NCBI GenBank assembly: GCA_030248215.1
Contig: JASANG010004101.1
Location: forward strand, 300,906-364,905
Origin: Enoplolaimus lenunculus
Lineage: Eukaryota > Nematoda > Enoplea > Enoplida > Thoracostomopsidae
Reading direction: 5' to 3'
DNA: 64,000 bases
A program made the position numbers and the translations under genes. Numbering within the stretch: position 1 is the stretch's first letter; every line of letters begins with the position of its first letter. Below, in pieces: positions 1-11,146 of the stretch. The notes beneath the pieces are model-generated. The model was not told the DNA's origin. It saw nothing but the letters and a program-made list of their open reading frames with translations, and did no database searches.

Positions 1-520
1 ATATGGCAAAAAACACTTCAACAAATCCAAGTATCAGTTATTGAACAATAGACTGTCATACAACGCCCCACGATGAGGCAGTAAATATATGCTGAAAGAA
101 CGCTTGAACTATCCTGCAACTGAAATCTGAAATAAGTTTCTTAACATCGCGAGAAAAATATTTAGCAGTGATCAATGTCGAAGAGCTTTTCGACCATCCT
201 ACACATACAACACACTTTAGTCCTTTCAAACAAAATCAATTCTCCCCAAAACTGAACTAACCCTATATGGCATGTTAGCTCATCAAGATTTCCTAAAGCA
301 TTAAAAATCGAGTCAGACTTCAGTCTTTTCTCGCCAGTAAACAGAAGAGAGTGTCCTCAAACAAAAGAAAATCACAGACGTGCAGCGAATAAACCGATAC
401 ACACAGAGTTGCAAGACACTGAATGGTAAATTTTGATTAACCGGCAAAAAATCTATTTACAAAAGCAAGGAACTCACTCCTAACAACGGCATGGTTTGAT
501 TTACGCTTTATACTAAAACG
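1..520. other. No recognised feature
   Basis: AT-rich sequence without a convincing open frame, splice pattern or repeat that I can recognise. It could be intergenic DNA or part of an intron or UTR of a gene lying outside the window. Confidence 0.4.
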
Positions 521-572
521 TTTGTATGTATATGTCACGGTATTAATCTGGCTTTTCCACAACTTGAAAATT

Positions 573-905
573 TCTGCCGGGGGGCGTTTCCTGGGGAGGG
601 GCCCCCCAGGAGTTTCCTGGGGGCAGCTGATTTTGCTGGGGGGCAGTTTTCCTGGGGGGCAGATGATCTGGAGGGTCCTGGGGGCAGGCTTAAAATTTTG
701 CGTTCACAACTGCCAATCAACTCAACAATCGTCACCACTGCTCAAATACAATCTTAACGGATATCCTGGTATGTTTTAACATTGAAAAATTTTTACTTCG
801 AAAAGTCCTGGGGGCCCCCAGAAAAAACATTTGCTGGGGACATTTTGCTGGGGGCGGCCAAAAATTCGCAGGGGGGCCTTTCCGGGGGAAAACAAAATTT
901 TCGCC
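573..905. repeat. G-run-rich degenerate repeat
   Basis: Two clusters of runs of four to six G (about 578-690 and 808-908) built from variants of TCCTGGGGGCAG and TTGCTGGGG, in otherwise AT-rich DNA. Many runs sit within a few bases of each other, so the plus strand could form G-quadruplexes. The open frames across it look like low-complexity artefacts. I do not recognise a family. Confidence 0.6.
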
Positions 906-929
906 GGGGGAAAAATGAAAATTTCGAAA

Positions 930-1810
930 AGTGCCGGCGATTATGAGTTCTCACACAACGAATATATGTAATTCTGTATTGAACATAAATGCTAATTTTA
1001 CGCTTCACAACTGAAATTTAATAGATTTTAAACCCTAATTCATATATGTACATCTACATTACGTTTATATAAACAACATACCTTTGTCTCCTGTTCCACG
1101 ACCAGGTTTGAATTTTGGTCGAGCGCCTGTTGTTGATCCAAACCTGAACTGAAACACTAAATAAAGTTTTGAAGCAGAAAACTTCATTCCCACAGACATT
1201 TCTTCACAGCCCTATATATTCGATTTTAACACTATTATGTTACGGCATCTTGGTACGAGAATAGGGCTGATCCGGCCCGGTCAGTTTTGGTTACCACTGA
1301 AAAAAATTAAGTTTTTCAAAACAAATCATTTCTAATGCTTTTTCCGTACTTTGTGTTTTTATACGTAGTTTTTTGTATTTTTTCAGAATATCTGTCCGTA
1401 ATTATTGCGTAACCACGAAATTTCATAATTTCACAGAAAAAATTTATTCATCAATCATCACTTACTTCAACAATACCGTCGAGTCATACATTTGCTGAAT
1501 CCCGAGTTCTGTTCTCGGTTCCAAACCACCGAGATTCAAAAAAGCGAGACCGAGACCTGCCAAATACCGAGACTTGCCGACGTTAGACTTTATTCGAAGA
1601 ACAAAGCGGGTCATAGTTTTCTTATATGGGCTTACATACATAAGATATCTACAGTCATAGGTAGCGGGTAAAATTTACCAGGATATCTGGCATACTTTGG
1701 CAGCTAATTATCCGGATCTCCTGCGCTCACACGCAGGAACGATCAGTTTTCGAGCAAGCAATAAAACTACACAAAAATCAGCATTCTATCCAATTATATA
1801 CACATCATAA
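930..1810. other. No recognised feature
   Basis: AT-rich DNA. A short patch at about 1500-1570 repeats CCGAGAC-like words, but no gene or known element is visible. Confidence 0.4.
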
Positions 1811-1814
1811 GAAT

Positions 1815-1970
1815 GTGCTTGCCGGAAATGGCAGCACACGTATCGACAAATATAGTCAAAGTCAACTATAAAAACAGTCGAACAGGTGGGCTATGTGGCG
1901 TGGTGGCACAGCGTTCGCTTAAGGATCCGCAGACTAGGCTTGAAGTTCGATGTTTTTTCTGTAGGCATAC
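1815..1970 (+). repeat. tRNA-like SINE copy A (diverged)
   Basis: Divergent copy of the family best seen at 17971-18170. It keeps the TCGACAAATATAGTC segment (about 1842-1857) followed about 30 bases on by a tRNA-like head from about 1888, with a weak A box (TGGCGTGGTGGCACAGC) and a B-box-like TTGAAGTTCGATG. It is probably an old copy. Confidence 0.55.
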
Positions 1971-2205
1971 TTTTCTAGCTGCTCAGTTAGAAGTTCTGAA
2001 GTCCCGGATCCTACCTCGACTGACATGGAGGCCCCACCGAGACGTATACAGCAAACAGCAAGTCCACGAATTGGGGTTGTTGGAACGCGGTATGGGACGA
2101 CCGCCAGTAAAAAAAGAGAGATGTCGGTATATGTGTGCGGTAAGTGTATGCAATGCAAAGCACAGATTGACATATTGTGTATATATCGGAATATAAAGTT
2201 GATGT

Positions 2206-2280
2206 AACGTCCGCGTGGTGTAGTGGTAGCATGCTTAAACACGTATTTAGCTTTGCAAGTCAGCAAACATTTGTGGGAAG
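2206..2280 (+). repeat. tRNA-like SINE fragment B
   Basis: The A-box-like sequence TGGTGTAGTGGTAGCATGC (about 2216-2234) resembles the head of the neighbouring SINE copies. The downstream tRNA half is not recognisable, so this is a fragment. Confidence 0.4.
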
Positions 2281-2336
2281 AAAATGGTAAGTTAGTAATA
2301 CCAGGACTAGCAGTGGATAACAGAACATAACCCTGT

Positions 2337-2495
2337 AATATATGCAATGCACATTGTGTTGTATGCTAGCCGGTAGCATACTCGACATATATAGTCCGCG
2401 ATAAAAATTGTTCGAGATGCATGCTACGTGGCGCGGATGTAGAGCACTTGCCGTGCAATCCAAAGGCCGCTGTTTCAATCCTCGCTCTGTAGACC
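2337..2495 (+). repeat. tRNA-like SINE copy C
   Basis: It has the full order of the family: ATGCAATGCACATTGTG, then a hairpin GTATGCTAGCCGGTAGCATAC (one base changed in the loop), then CGACATATATAGTC, then a tRNA-like part (about 2410-2490) with A box TGGCGCGGATGTAGAGC and B box TGTTTCAATCCTC. It does not look like a working tRNA gene, because the anticodon arm is poor. Confidence 0.6.
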
Positions 2496-2663
2496 TGCAT
2501 TTCAGCTGATTAACAAAACGGTCGCAAGTTCCCTACCGTTCCAACTAAGTACCCAGACTGACTTAAGGGCTACACCCTGAGCGCACAGGTAAACTGCCGC
2601 GCATTGAACACAGTATCCAGTCGAAAAAGCATGGATGGTCAAAGCACGAACTTGTTAAAAATT

Positions 2664-2860
2664 AAGGCATGTAAGCAATAAGCATGTGAGGCATGCTTGT
2701 CCTGGAGCTTGGTGCATTTTCAATATATGCAAAGCACATTGTGTTGTATGATAGCCGGCAGCATACGGTCGACACATAGTCGACGGTAAAAAGTAGTTGG
2801 ATAGGCGGACTGCGTGGCGCAATGGTAGATGCTGACATGTATTGTGATAGGTAGGTAGGC
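2664..2860 (+). repeat. tRNA-like SINE copy D
   Basis: It starts with the palindrome-rich GCATGTGAGGCATGCTTGTCC also found in copy E. Then come CAAAGCACATTGTG, the hairpin region around AGCCGGCAGCATAC, GTCGACACATAGTCGAC, and a tRNA-like A box TGGCGCAATGGTAGATGC at about 2816. The B-box half is not clear. It lies about 190 bp before the 5' LTR. Confidence 0.6.
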
Positions 2861-3051
2861 TAGGGTAAGTCAATTTTAGTTCTGAGTTTTTGCAGCTAAA
2901 ACGAAGGTCGTATCGATGCCGCCTCACAATCAACTGTTCAGTTTTTACGTTTTCATGCCTTATAAGATCCTCAACATTACACTCATGCACATTGGTTCGT
3001 TCATGTTTTATTGCTGCTGCATATGCATTAGTGATTTATCCGATGTGCGGC

Positions 3052-4255
3052 TGTCGGGTGGGGCCCCAGTGTGCACTCTGTGCCACACTGGTGCCCACCC
3101 TCGGCGTCCCTTGAGCTCCTAGCTATGTCGTTTCCGTGGCATGCGAAGTCCAGCCGTCTCAGTCTCGATCCTAGTATCGTGATTTGTATTTAACCGGTAT
3201 CCTTTTAGCCTTGCCATACTGTTGCTCATTTGTAAAACTACTGTGCTTTAACATTTCTGTCAAACTCTTGTCAAACTTAGTCTTATTCCTGCCAATTTTG
3301 CTTATGTCAATTACGTGTATTTTCACATATATTTTATATTGTGTTTTCAGGTACTAAAACCCCATTTTCTGACCAAATTCTATGCGCTCAGTGCGTTGCG
3401 CATCCCTATTTCTACAAATTCTTTTCCCCTTGACCCTTTTGTGCCATTTCCCACATTTCATATTTCTTGTGCTCTTATATACATTTATTTTCATGTTTTC
3501 AGGCGCCCCATTCCCGTTTCCTACTAATTTCAAGGTGCTCATTCCATTTCGCACCTCTATTTCTGCCAATTCTGCCCCAGTTCTATACTATTTGCCATAT
3601 TCTGTGAACTTGGATTATTATTCAGTAGTATTGGTTTTAGCGGTAGAATGTTGGTAGCTTAGCTAGTAAGAGTGCTCGGACGATTTATTAGTATCTACAT
3701 AACTCATAGCAATATTCTCGGATCGTGTAAAACAGATAATTCTCGCCTTGACGGAGTATTGAATAGCATATAATCGGAAGCAGCGTATTTTACTTGGTCG
3801 AAATAACAATTTTCAGGCTTGGGAAACGTGTACTTGTTATTTTTGTAATTTGTGGTTTATTGTTATAATTGTGCCCGGACGTGATTTAGGTAGCGGTCCC
3901 GTAAGCTGTGTCTGGCGGATTCTGTCCATTTTTCGCTTACAAATTGCAGTTTCCCAATACTTATAATTTCTATAGTGCTTTTCGGCCGCATGGCCCTCGT
4001 TCAAAAGCTATAACCGTCAGAAATAGGGAAAATTGGCAATTTTAGTATTAGCGGGACTAACGGGCTTGTGTTTCATATTTCGTGTTACTTACTTGTGCGT
4101 TACTAGTAAATCCGAAAACAGTGTTGTATAGACTCGCACGAGCCATAGGAGTGTTTAAATCGTGTTAAAACTGTTCCAGGGTCAACTCGAAACTAGACCA
4201 TACCCGCCTTCGGATCGGTCGAAAATCCCCGTTTTTGACCAGTCCAGACCTTACA
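3052..4255 (+). repeat. 5' LTR
   Basis: Matches 14428-15631 over its full 1204 bp. The first roughly 530 bp are about 98% alike by eye, the last roughly 430 bp about 94%, and the middle (about 3585-3825) hardly aligns. It ends in CA, directly followed by the primer site. It contains one CCTTGACG motif at 3746-3753. Promoter elements were not identified with confidence. Confidence 0.93.
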
Positions 4256-4274
4256 TGGTGACCACGACGGTTGG
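4256..4274 (+). promoter_or_regulatory. Primer-binding site
   Basis: TGGTGACCACGACGGTTGG directly after the 5' LTR. The opening TGG pairs with the CCA end of a tRNA, as in most LTR elements. I cannot say which tRNA primes without matching it to the host set. Confidence 0.7.
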
Positions 4275-4407
4275 TTTCTATGTTGATTTTGGACAGATTA
4301 CAGCGATCCCGAACACATTTTGGTTCGTTTTGTTCCTATTGACACTACTAACACAAACTAAAGTCAACATCCGGTAAGTATCCGTTTTTGCTAATTAACC
4401 TCTCACT

Positions 4408-6627
4408 ATGATGTTACACAGCCCGAAAAAGCGAAATACACGCAATTCTGTCCTAGGTCGTACAATGTCTGAATCTGAGATTGATGAAATTACTGAACAT
4501 CAACCAGCTCAGGACATCTTTGATGAGCCATACACACAAAAATTTGATAATCCGGCTCTAGAATCAACATGTACGACCATGAATGACACTACGTTAGTGG
4601 CACCGCTAGAAAATACTACAGATAAGCCTCAGGATATAAACATAGCGTCTGCGGGTTTTGATGTACCACGTTCAACATCTATGATATCGTTAGCACAAAA
4701 CCCTGAGCCTGCTACTATTGCAAAAAGCCCTGACGTAGAATTAAATAAAAACACATCAGTAATGACAAAATCTGCTGATTCAGTGCTAGAACAGTTACTG
4801 ACATTTGCACAAAATAACAGCATACAGTTACAAACTGTGCAAAATAATGTTCAGACTGTTCAGGATAATGTGTTAAAAGATATTCAAACAGTACAGGATA
4901 ACGTTCAAGCAGTCAAACGTGACGTATTACGCGATGTCCAATCAGTACAACACGAAGTTTTGACAATTCGCGAAGACGTCTTAAAAGACGTACAATCAGT
5001 TCGCCATGACGTACAATCTGTTAGAACACAGGTCGAACAAGTTGAACACACATTCGCTGAACAGTTACAAACAGTTCAAAACGATTTACAAGGTACCTGT
5101 CGTAATATCGAAGACCGCCTTTACGGTGAAATTCAGGTGACTGACCAAAACTTGCAAAAACTATCTACAGACTTAACGCAAGTTAAACAGCGCCTAGCAT
5201 ATTGCGAAAACGCTCAGGCGAACGTACAAACACCTATTCCAGCTGATTTTACAACTCCAGTTAATACAGGTGTCAAACAGGTACTCACATCAACACCGCG
5301 TCACAATGTTGCAAAAAATGCACGCTTCGACTGCGATGACGACAACGATTCGGAAATTGACGACACGAACCAACCACAACAGCGTGCAAACGTGTCAAAT
5401 GTCAACACAAACGCAGCGGCGCATGTGCCAAATCCATATCCAGCACCAATGCCGCCGATTATCGTTCACGCTGTCACAAAAGAATCACTGTCGATCAAAC
5501 CGTACAATGGTTCAACAGATTTTGACAAATGGTTCAAAAAATTCAATCGACAGCTTGACGAGCACAACATCAAAAACGATGACGAAAAATGGAAATGGTT
5601 CAAAAACAAAATCGAGGAAGATTCTCCAGCCGAGAACTATTGGCAATATATCGAGAATCCACATCGCCCATTTACTGCGCTCGATTATCACTCAGTCGTC
5701 AAATATTTCGAACAACGTTTCTCACATTCAACATCGTTTCCAGAACATCTGGCGAAGCTTCAAAGCATCCGTCAAACAAGCGATGTCAACACATTCGCTG
5801 AAGAACTGTTCTGTTACTGGTCTCGATATATCGAAAACAAGTGCCTCAACTACACAGAAGCGCACGAATTACTGCGAACAACGTTTCTACGCAACGTAAA
5901 GGCACAAATATTTCACAAATTGACTGCTGGCACCGACGAATCGTTCCATGATTTGAAGATTCGTGCTGCAAAAATCGAGCAAATGCTGAATCTGCGAAAT
6001 GAGCAACCTCAAGATCGCGACCAGCAAAGGTCGAAATTTGATAACAGGCAGAACGATCAAAACTCGCAGCGGCGAAACAATCAATACAATGCCTACAATC
6101 AGAAACAGCAACAAAATTCGCCTCAACGCAGTCAGCAACAGAGCCAGCCAGCAAAACAATCGAATTTTCGACAAAATTACAACGCGAAAACAACAAATGG
6201 AAATTCGTCGAGCACACAAAATCAGGCGAAGCAAGATCTAGTCTGCAGAAACTGTGGCAAGCAGGGACATATGTCTTACAATTGCCGTAGCATTCAACAG
6301 CATGTATCACCACAGAGCGACATTCGTGTTCGACATAGGTCAGGCCCACCAAGTGGCCAAATTCCAGATTCAAACTATGAGCCACGTCCACTTATACCGA
6401 CATGCACTCATTGCAAGAAGCGTGGACATACGGCTAGCGACTGCTGGTTCCGCAATGACAATATTGCAAGCCAAAATTTCAGTCAAACAAACTATGGCGG
6501 CGCAGTTCAGGCTCAAAGTGTTCGTCCACCACCAACGGAGACACTTATCAAGCCTGTCGCAACACCAACTACTGCTGTTGTTAGCCATACAGGCTCAACA
6601 GCCATTATCAAATACGCCTTTACGTAG
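4408..6627 (+). CDS. Gag polyprotein of the LTR element
   Basis: 739 codons. The N-terminal third is acidic and polar. Residues of about 140-280 form a long coiled-coil-like stretch of near-repeats based on VQ(N/D)NVQTVQDNV and DVQSVRHDV. A capsid-like region follows from about residue 367, near IKPYNGSTDFDKWFKKFNR, typical of Ty3/gypsy Gag. The C-terminal part is Q/N-rich and holds two CCHC zinc knuckles (CRNCGKQGHMSYNC and CTHCKKRGHTASDC), expected to bind the RNA. The frame overlaps the start of the pol frame (from 6254), which lies in +1 relative to gag; programmed frameshifting is a known Ty3/gypsy way to make Gag-Pol. No CCTTGACG motif was seen in gag, unlike the rest of the element. 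Confidence 0.92.
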   Translation: MMLHSPKKRNTRNSVLGRTMSESEIDEITEHQPAQDIFDEPYTQKFDNPALESTCTTMNDTTLVAPLENTTDKPQDINIASAGFDVPRSTSMISLAQNPEPATIAKSPDVELNKNTSVMTKSADSVLEQLLTFAQNNSIQLQTVQNNVQTVQDNVLKDIQTVQDNVQAVKRDVLRDVQSVQHEVLTIREDVLKDVQSVRHDVQSVRTQVEQVEHTFAEQLQTVQNDLQGTCRNIEDRLYGEIQVTDQNLQKLSTDLTQVKQRLAYCENAQANVQTPIPADFTTPVNTGVKQVLTSTPRHNVAKNARFDCDDDNDSEIDDTNQPQQRANVSNVNTNAAAHVPNPYPAPMPPIIVHAVTKESLSIKPYNGSTDFDKWFKKFNRQLDEHNIKNDDEKWKWFKNKIEEDSPAENYWQYIENPHRPFTALDYHSVVKYFEQRFSHSTSFPEHLAKLQSIRQTSDVNTFAEELFCYWSRYIENKCLNYTEAHELLRTTFLRNVKAQIFHKLTAGTDESFHDLKIRAAKIEQMLNLRNEQPQDRDQQRSKFDNRQNDQNSQRRNNQYNAYNQKQQQNSPQRSQQQSQPAKQSNFRQNYNAKTTNGNSSSTQNQAKQDLVCRNCGKQGHMSYNCRSIQQHVSPQSDIRVRHRSGPPSGQIPDSNYEPRPLIPTCTHCKKRGHTASDCWFRNDNIASQNFSQTNYGGAVQAQSVRPPPTETLIKPVATPTTAVVSHTGSTAIIKYAFT

Positions 6628-9600
6628 TAATAACAACAATACAGCAGCGCAAACTGAATCTGCGCAAGTCAACATTCGTCAACAGCCAATTCCGACACAA
6701 CAACCAGTTGCTGCACCTCCAGTCATCTCAACTGCTTGGGGTGTGCGCAAAACTGGCCAACCGGCCTTGGCAGCCTTGACGCCAGCTGGTTTTAAACCAC
6801 ATACTAGTACATCTGTTGACGCAATATGTCATTTTACTAGCAAAGCGTCCAGATTCTTTATTGAGGCTGAGATCGATGACTACACAATTGTAGGTTTAGT
6901 TGACACAGGTGCTGAATTAACACTCATGCGTGATGATGTGTTTGCACAATGTTTCGCACATCATGAAATTGACACTAAGGATATTATCGATTGTTATGGT
7001 TTCGCTGACAATGGTTCTATACCATCTTTAGGTTCAGTATCTCTCCATGTTAAGATTGGTCAAGTAATTGCACCAATTAAGATTCATGTTGTTAAAGGTA
7101 TTAATAATACTGTTATGTTTGGAGATGATGCTTTACGTATTTTCAGGTTAACAATCGATTACGTCAACATGAACGTCCGCTATCGCAACGAAGTCATTCC
7201 ATCTTGGGCTTGGTCGTCTCCACTTGATACCGAGGCAGAGATCGCAACCAAGTGGGCACAAGTCTGCGAAATCGTTCAACCGGTTCAAATACCGCCACGT
7301 ACAACGCAATACGTTCGATTCAAAACTCCTCATGATGTACCCAACGGTACTGAGTTATTGTTTGAACCTGAACCAATGGGCAAACGAGAAGATCCGTTCA
7401 TCGCCCCAAGTGCGATGGTCAAGGTTAGCGATCAAAGTTTCTTTATACCGGTCACAAACATCAGCGATACTCCGTGCCGCCTTCACGGCCTAATGCGCAT
7501 GGGTAGAGTGTCAGAAGACGTTGACGCTAACGAAGTCATTCTCGATCGCGAAACAGCACTACAACATGTCGAATCACTGTCAACCATTGATCAAATCAAT
7601 AAAAACGACAACAAACCGTCTGTCGAAATTGCAAATGTCAATCGAAATGACAAACGTCAACAACGTGCTGAGCAAGTCACTCGTTTTTGTCAATCATTAA
7701 AACATCAGTTACAACAAACATCCGACGTTGACTTGCCAGAAAAACTTAACTTTGACGATACTGATCTCGACGAATATGAGAGACAGTTATTAAAGCTCAT
7801 GTTGCATAACAATCGTGACTTGTTTGCACAACCAAATGAGCAAATTAATCATACCAGCCTTGACGTGAAACACAAAATTAATATTGAACCGCATGAACCA
7901 ATTCAACAACGAATTTATCGAGTGCCGTTTGGAAAACGTGAAACACTCAGCAAAAGTATCAGAGAAATGCTTGACCAAGGCGTAATTCGTCCATCAAAAA
8001 GCCCTTGGGCATTTCAGGTTGTCTTGGCGAAGAAAAAAGATGGAACCGACCGTGTCTGTATCGATTATCGACCACTAAACGCTATCACAAAGAAGGATCG
8101 GTTTCCATTACCACGCATTGACGAGACTCTTGATGCGTTGAATGGCGCAAAGTATTTCTCAACTATCGATCTGCGATCCGGCTATTGGCAAGTGCCAATG
8201 GATGAGGCAGACATTGAGAAGACAGCCTTCATCTGTCACGAAGGTTTGTTTGAATTCACGTCGATGCCATTTGGACATTGCAATGCTCCAGCAACATTTC
8301 AGCGCATGATGCAAATGACACTTTCAGGTTTGCTCATGGAGTTCTGTTTGTGCTATCTTGACGACGTGATCATCTATTCGCCAACAATCTGGGATCACTA
8401 TTATGACATCAACCAAGTGTTTCAGCGACTACGAGAAGCTGGTCTTAAGATCAAACCCAGCAAGTGCGACTTTGCGAAAAAGAAATTATTATTTTTAGGT
8501 CATCAAATATCAGAAGACGGTATAGCGCCAAATCCTGAAAAGGTTAAGGCAATTTTAGAGAGCCCAGTACCAAAGACGGTCACTGATGTCCGTGCTTTTT
8601 TAGGTCTCACTGGCTATTATCGTCAATTCATCAAAGACTACAGCACAATCGCAAGTCCACTTTACAATTTGACACACGGTAAGCTTAAGAAAGTCCAATT
8701 AAAAGAACGCTGGACTATAGACTGTCAACACGCATTCGATACATTAAAACGACATCTCACTGAAGCACCAATACTAGCGTATCCGGACTTTACCAAGCCG
8801 TTTATTCTATATACTGATGCCAGCGATACTGGATTAGGATATATATTAGCTCAAAAAAGCCTTGACGGTAGAGAGCGTGTGTTGTGCTATGGCAGTCGTA
8901 AATTAACAGACGCCGAAACGCGTTATGCGATCACTGAAAAAGAGTGTCTCGCTGTTGTCAAAGCACTAACACAGTTTCGTCCATATTTGCTTGGCAACTA
9001 TACAACAATTATCACTGATCATTCGGCTTTGGTTCAAATACTTGACAAACGACGTTCACTCAATTTATTGACAACAAGATTGGCCAAATTTGCATTACGA
9101 ATACAAGAATATGACTATGAAATTGTTTATCGAAAAGGACTGAATCATACAAATGCTGATGCATTATCGCGACCACCAATATTACCAGATGAACCGTCTG
9201 AAATTAATGATGAACCATTAGACATGGAAAGCAAAGCTCAACAATCAGCTTTGTCTATTGCTCGTGCACGTGATAGATATATTGCCGCTCATATCGACGC
9301 TGTAGAACGCAGTGATCACACATATGTTCGCGGTCCGGCTGCATTACCACCAAACGTGGTACAGCCTCCAGCACAAGGAAATTTTGTGTTGGTTGATAAT
9401 CATTCAGTAGGGTGCATTGACGCCGAAAGAGCGGACAGCGCTGCTACTAATGAAAATATTGCAGGGTGCCTTGACGCCGAAAGAGGGGAAGACACTACTG
9501 CTGGAAATAATAATAATATAAATAATAATAATAATCGCGTGCAACGACAACAACAAGGTTTAAATGTCTATATGGAACATTTTTCGACGGTATCACCATG

Positions 9601-11146
9601 GGATAAAACTCAATTGGTCGACGCACAGCGTCATGACGATAAACTTAAAAAACTGATTCAGTATCTTGAAACACAAGAAATGCCAGAAGGCATCGATCGC
9701 ATCGAAAAAAGATGGATCTTAGATCATGAACCATACTATGTCATATTCGATGAAGTCTTGTTTCATATTGCAAGACCAACGCGTCCAGCAACAATTGACT
9801 TTGCCGAATTGCAAGTCGTTGTTCCGGAAAACTTGCGCCTACCGTTGCTTGAACAGTATCATAGTACCAAGTACGGTGGTCATGTAGGTGCAAAGAAGGT
9901 ATTTTGTAAGTTGACGCGTAAGTTTTATTGGCCAAACTGTATGAAAGACATTTCAGATTTTATAGAGACATGTATTCCGTGTTCTCGTTTTCGACAAGGT
10001 CCAAATCGCAAAGGACCATTACAACCAATTCAGCCAATCTTTCCGTTCCACATGATCGGAATTGATTTTGTAGGTCCGTTGGCTGAAACTCCATCAGGAA
10101 ATAAATATATATTATGTGTCGTTGACTATTTCACAAAATGGGCAGAAGCGTATGCAACGCCAGATCAAACTGCCTTGACGGTAATTAATATTATCATAAA
10201 TGAGTGGATCCCAAGACATGGCGTTCCACGCATTATATTGTCTGACCAGGGATCAGCGTTTATTTCAGAGTTATTTAAATCTGAATTGACGGAAATCGGA
10301 ACGCGTATTGCATATTCAGCGCCTTATCACCATCAGGCAAACGGTTTAGTTGAGCGCTGGAATCAAACATTAGTTCGTATTCTCCGTCCGCTGTCCGAAC
10401 AGTACGGTTCAGCGTGGGATACATTGCTTAACGCTGCATTATTTGCATATCGCACAATTCCGCATGCAACAACAGGTCAAACACCTTATTTTATGGTACA
10501 CGGACGCGATCCCAATATTCCTGGTGAAAACCAAATATATCCGGTACAGACAAAAGTTACACAAGACACATACGCTTCGCAGTTATTTGAGGAATTAACT
10601 CGCGCATGGGCTGAGGCTGCGTATCACATCGAACAAGCACAAATGAATTATAAATATTATTTTGACAGGCGTGCTCGCACGCGTAAGTTTCAGGTTGGCG
10701 ATCTCGTATTGATGAAGAAAATCGAACGACTCGATCCAAAGCGAATCACCAACAAATTCCATCCGGAATTCGAGCGATTATATCGTGTTGTCGATGTGAA
10801 AGATCCAAACATCAAGTTGATTCCTGTTGGTACACCAAGCAGACCTCCAAAGTGGTATAATAAAAGACAATTTAAATTGTTTTCAGGTTCTGCTGAGGAT
10901 TACACCAATTATGAGCGTAAGCTTAGGACTCGCCAACGCAACGCCTCAGATAATATCGATGCATTATGCGGCACATGCAAACGCAGTTTCAACGCTGAAG
11001 CCGCACGCGGATTAAATAAAACATGGATTCAGTGCGATTACTGTTTAGAGTGGTATCATATGGAGTGTGTTAACTTAACTGAGGAACCGCCGCATGCGGT
11101 CTGGCATTGCCCTAAGTGTGAGCATCTGTTAGTAGATCCACAATGA
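6254..11146 (+). CDS. Pol polyprotein: protease, RT, RNase H, integrase, PHD finger
   Basis: An open frame of 1630 codons; its first part overlaps gag, so the true junction is uncertain. Retropepsin motif DTGAEL lies at about residue 217. RT carries FSTIDLRSGYWQVPM and the YLDD active site at 701-704. RNase H has TDASDTGLG at about 854. Integrase has an HHCC zinc region (about 1203-1250) and a DD35E triad at D1271, D1331 and E1367. The extreme C terminus (about 1572-1623) has a C4HC3 PHD-finger pattern: CGTC, CDYC, WYHMEC, WHCPKC. The order fits Ty3/gypsy. The PHD finger takes the place where chromoviruses carry a chromodomain, so it may guide integration to modified histones (inference). An N-rich low-complexity linker lies near residues 1085-1100. 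Confidence 0.95.
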   Translation: MASRDICLTIAVAFNSMYHHRATFVFDIGQAHQVAKFQIQTMSHVHLYRHALIARSVDIRLATAGSAMTILQAKISVKQTMAAQFRLKVFVHHQRRHLSSLSQHQLLLLLAIQAQQPLSNTPLRSNNNNTAAQTESAQVNIRQQPIPTQQPVAAPPVISTAWGVRKTGQPALAALTPAGFKPHTSTSVDAICHFTSKASRFFIEAEIDDYTIVGLVDTGAELTLMRDDVFAQCFAHHEIDTKDIIDCYGFADNGSIPSLGSVSLHVKIGQVIAPIKIHVVKGINNTVMFGDDALRIFRLTIDYVNMNVRYRNEVIPSWAWSSPLDTEAEIATKWAQVCEIVQPVQIPPRTTQYVRFKTPHDVPNGTELLFEPEPMGKREDPFIAPSAMVKVSDQSFFIPVTNISDTPCRLHGLMRMGRVSEDVDANEVILDRETALQHVESLSTIDQINKNDNKPSVEIANVNRNDKRQQRAEQVTRFCQSLKHQLQQTSDVDLPEKLNFDDTDLDEYERQLLKLMLHNNRDLFAQPNEQINHTSLDVKHKINIEPHEPIQQRIYRVPFGKRETLSKSIREMLDQGVIRPSKSPWAFQVVLAKKKDGTDRVCIDYRPLNAITKKDRFPLPRIDETLDALNGAKYFSTIDLRSGYWQVPMDEADIEKTAFICHEGLFEFTSMPFGHCNAPATFQRMMQMTLSGLLMEFCLCYLDDVIIYSPTIWDHYYDINQVFQRLREAGLKIKPSKCDFAKKKLLFLGHQISEDGIAPNPEKVKAILESPVPKTVTDVRAFLGLTGYYRQFIKDYSTIASPLYNLTHGKLKKVQLKERWTIDCQHAFDTLKRHLTEAPILAYPDFTKPFILYTDASDTGLGYILAQKSLDGRERVLCYGSRKLTDAETRYAITEKECLAVVKALTQFRPYLLGNYTTIITDHSALVQILDKRRSLNLLTTRLAKFALRIQEYDYEIVYRKGLNHTNADALSRPPILPDEPSEINDEPLDMESKAQQSALSIARARDRYIAAHIDAVERSDHTYVRGPAALPPNVVQPPAQGNFVLVDNHSVGCIDAERADSAATNENIAGCLDAERGEDTTAGNNNNINNNNNRVQRQQQGLNVYMEHFSTVSPWDKTQLVDAQRHDDKLKKLIQYLETQEMPEGIDRIEKRWILDHEPYYVIFDEVLFHIARPTRPATIDFAELQVVVPENLRLPLLEQYHSTKYGGHVGAKKVFCKLTRKFYWPNCMKDISDFIETCIPCSRFRQGPNRKGPLQPIQPIFPFHMIGIDFVGPLAETPSGNKYILCVVDYFTKWAEAYATPDQTALTVINIIINEWIPRHGVPRIILSDQGSAFISELFKSELTEIGTRIAYSAPYHHQANGLVERWNQTLVRILRPLSEQYGSAWDTLLNAALFAYRTIPHATTGQTPYFMVHGRDPNIPGENQIYPVQTKVTQDTYASQLFEELTRAWAEAAYHIEQAQMNYKYYFDRRARTRKFQVGDLVLMKKIERLDPKRITNKFHPEFERLYRVVDVKDPNIKLIPVGTPSRPPKWYNKRQFKLFSGSAEDYTNYERKLRTRQRNASDNIDALCGTCKRSFNAEAARGLNKTWIQCDYCLEWYHMECVNLTEEPPHAVWHCPKCEHLLVDPQ

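Noticed and set aside
5846-6391. 181-codon minus-strand frame over gag
   Set aside because: Antisense shadow of the gag/pol overlap; no recognisable protein.
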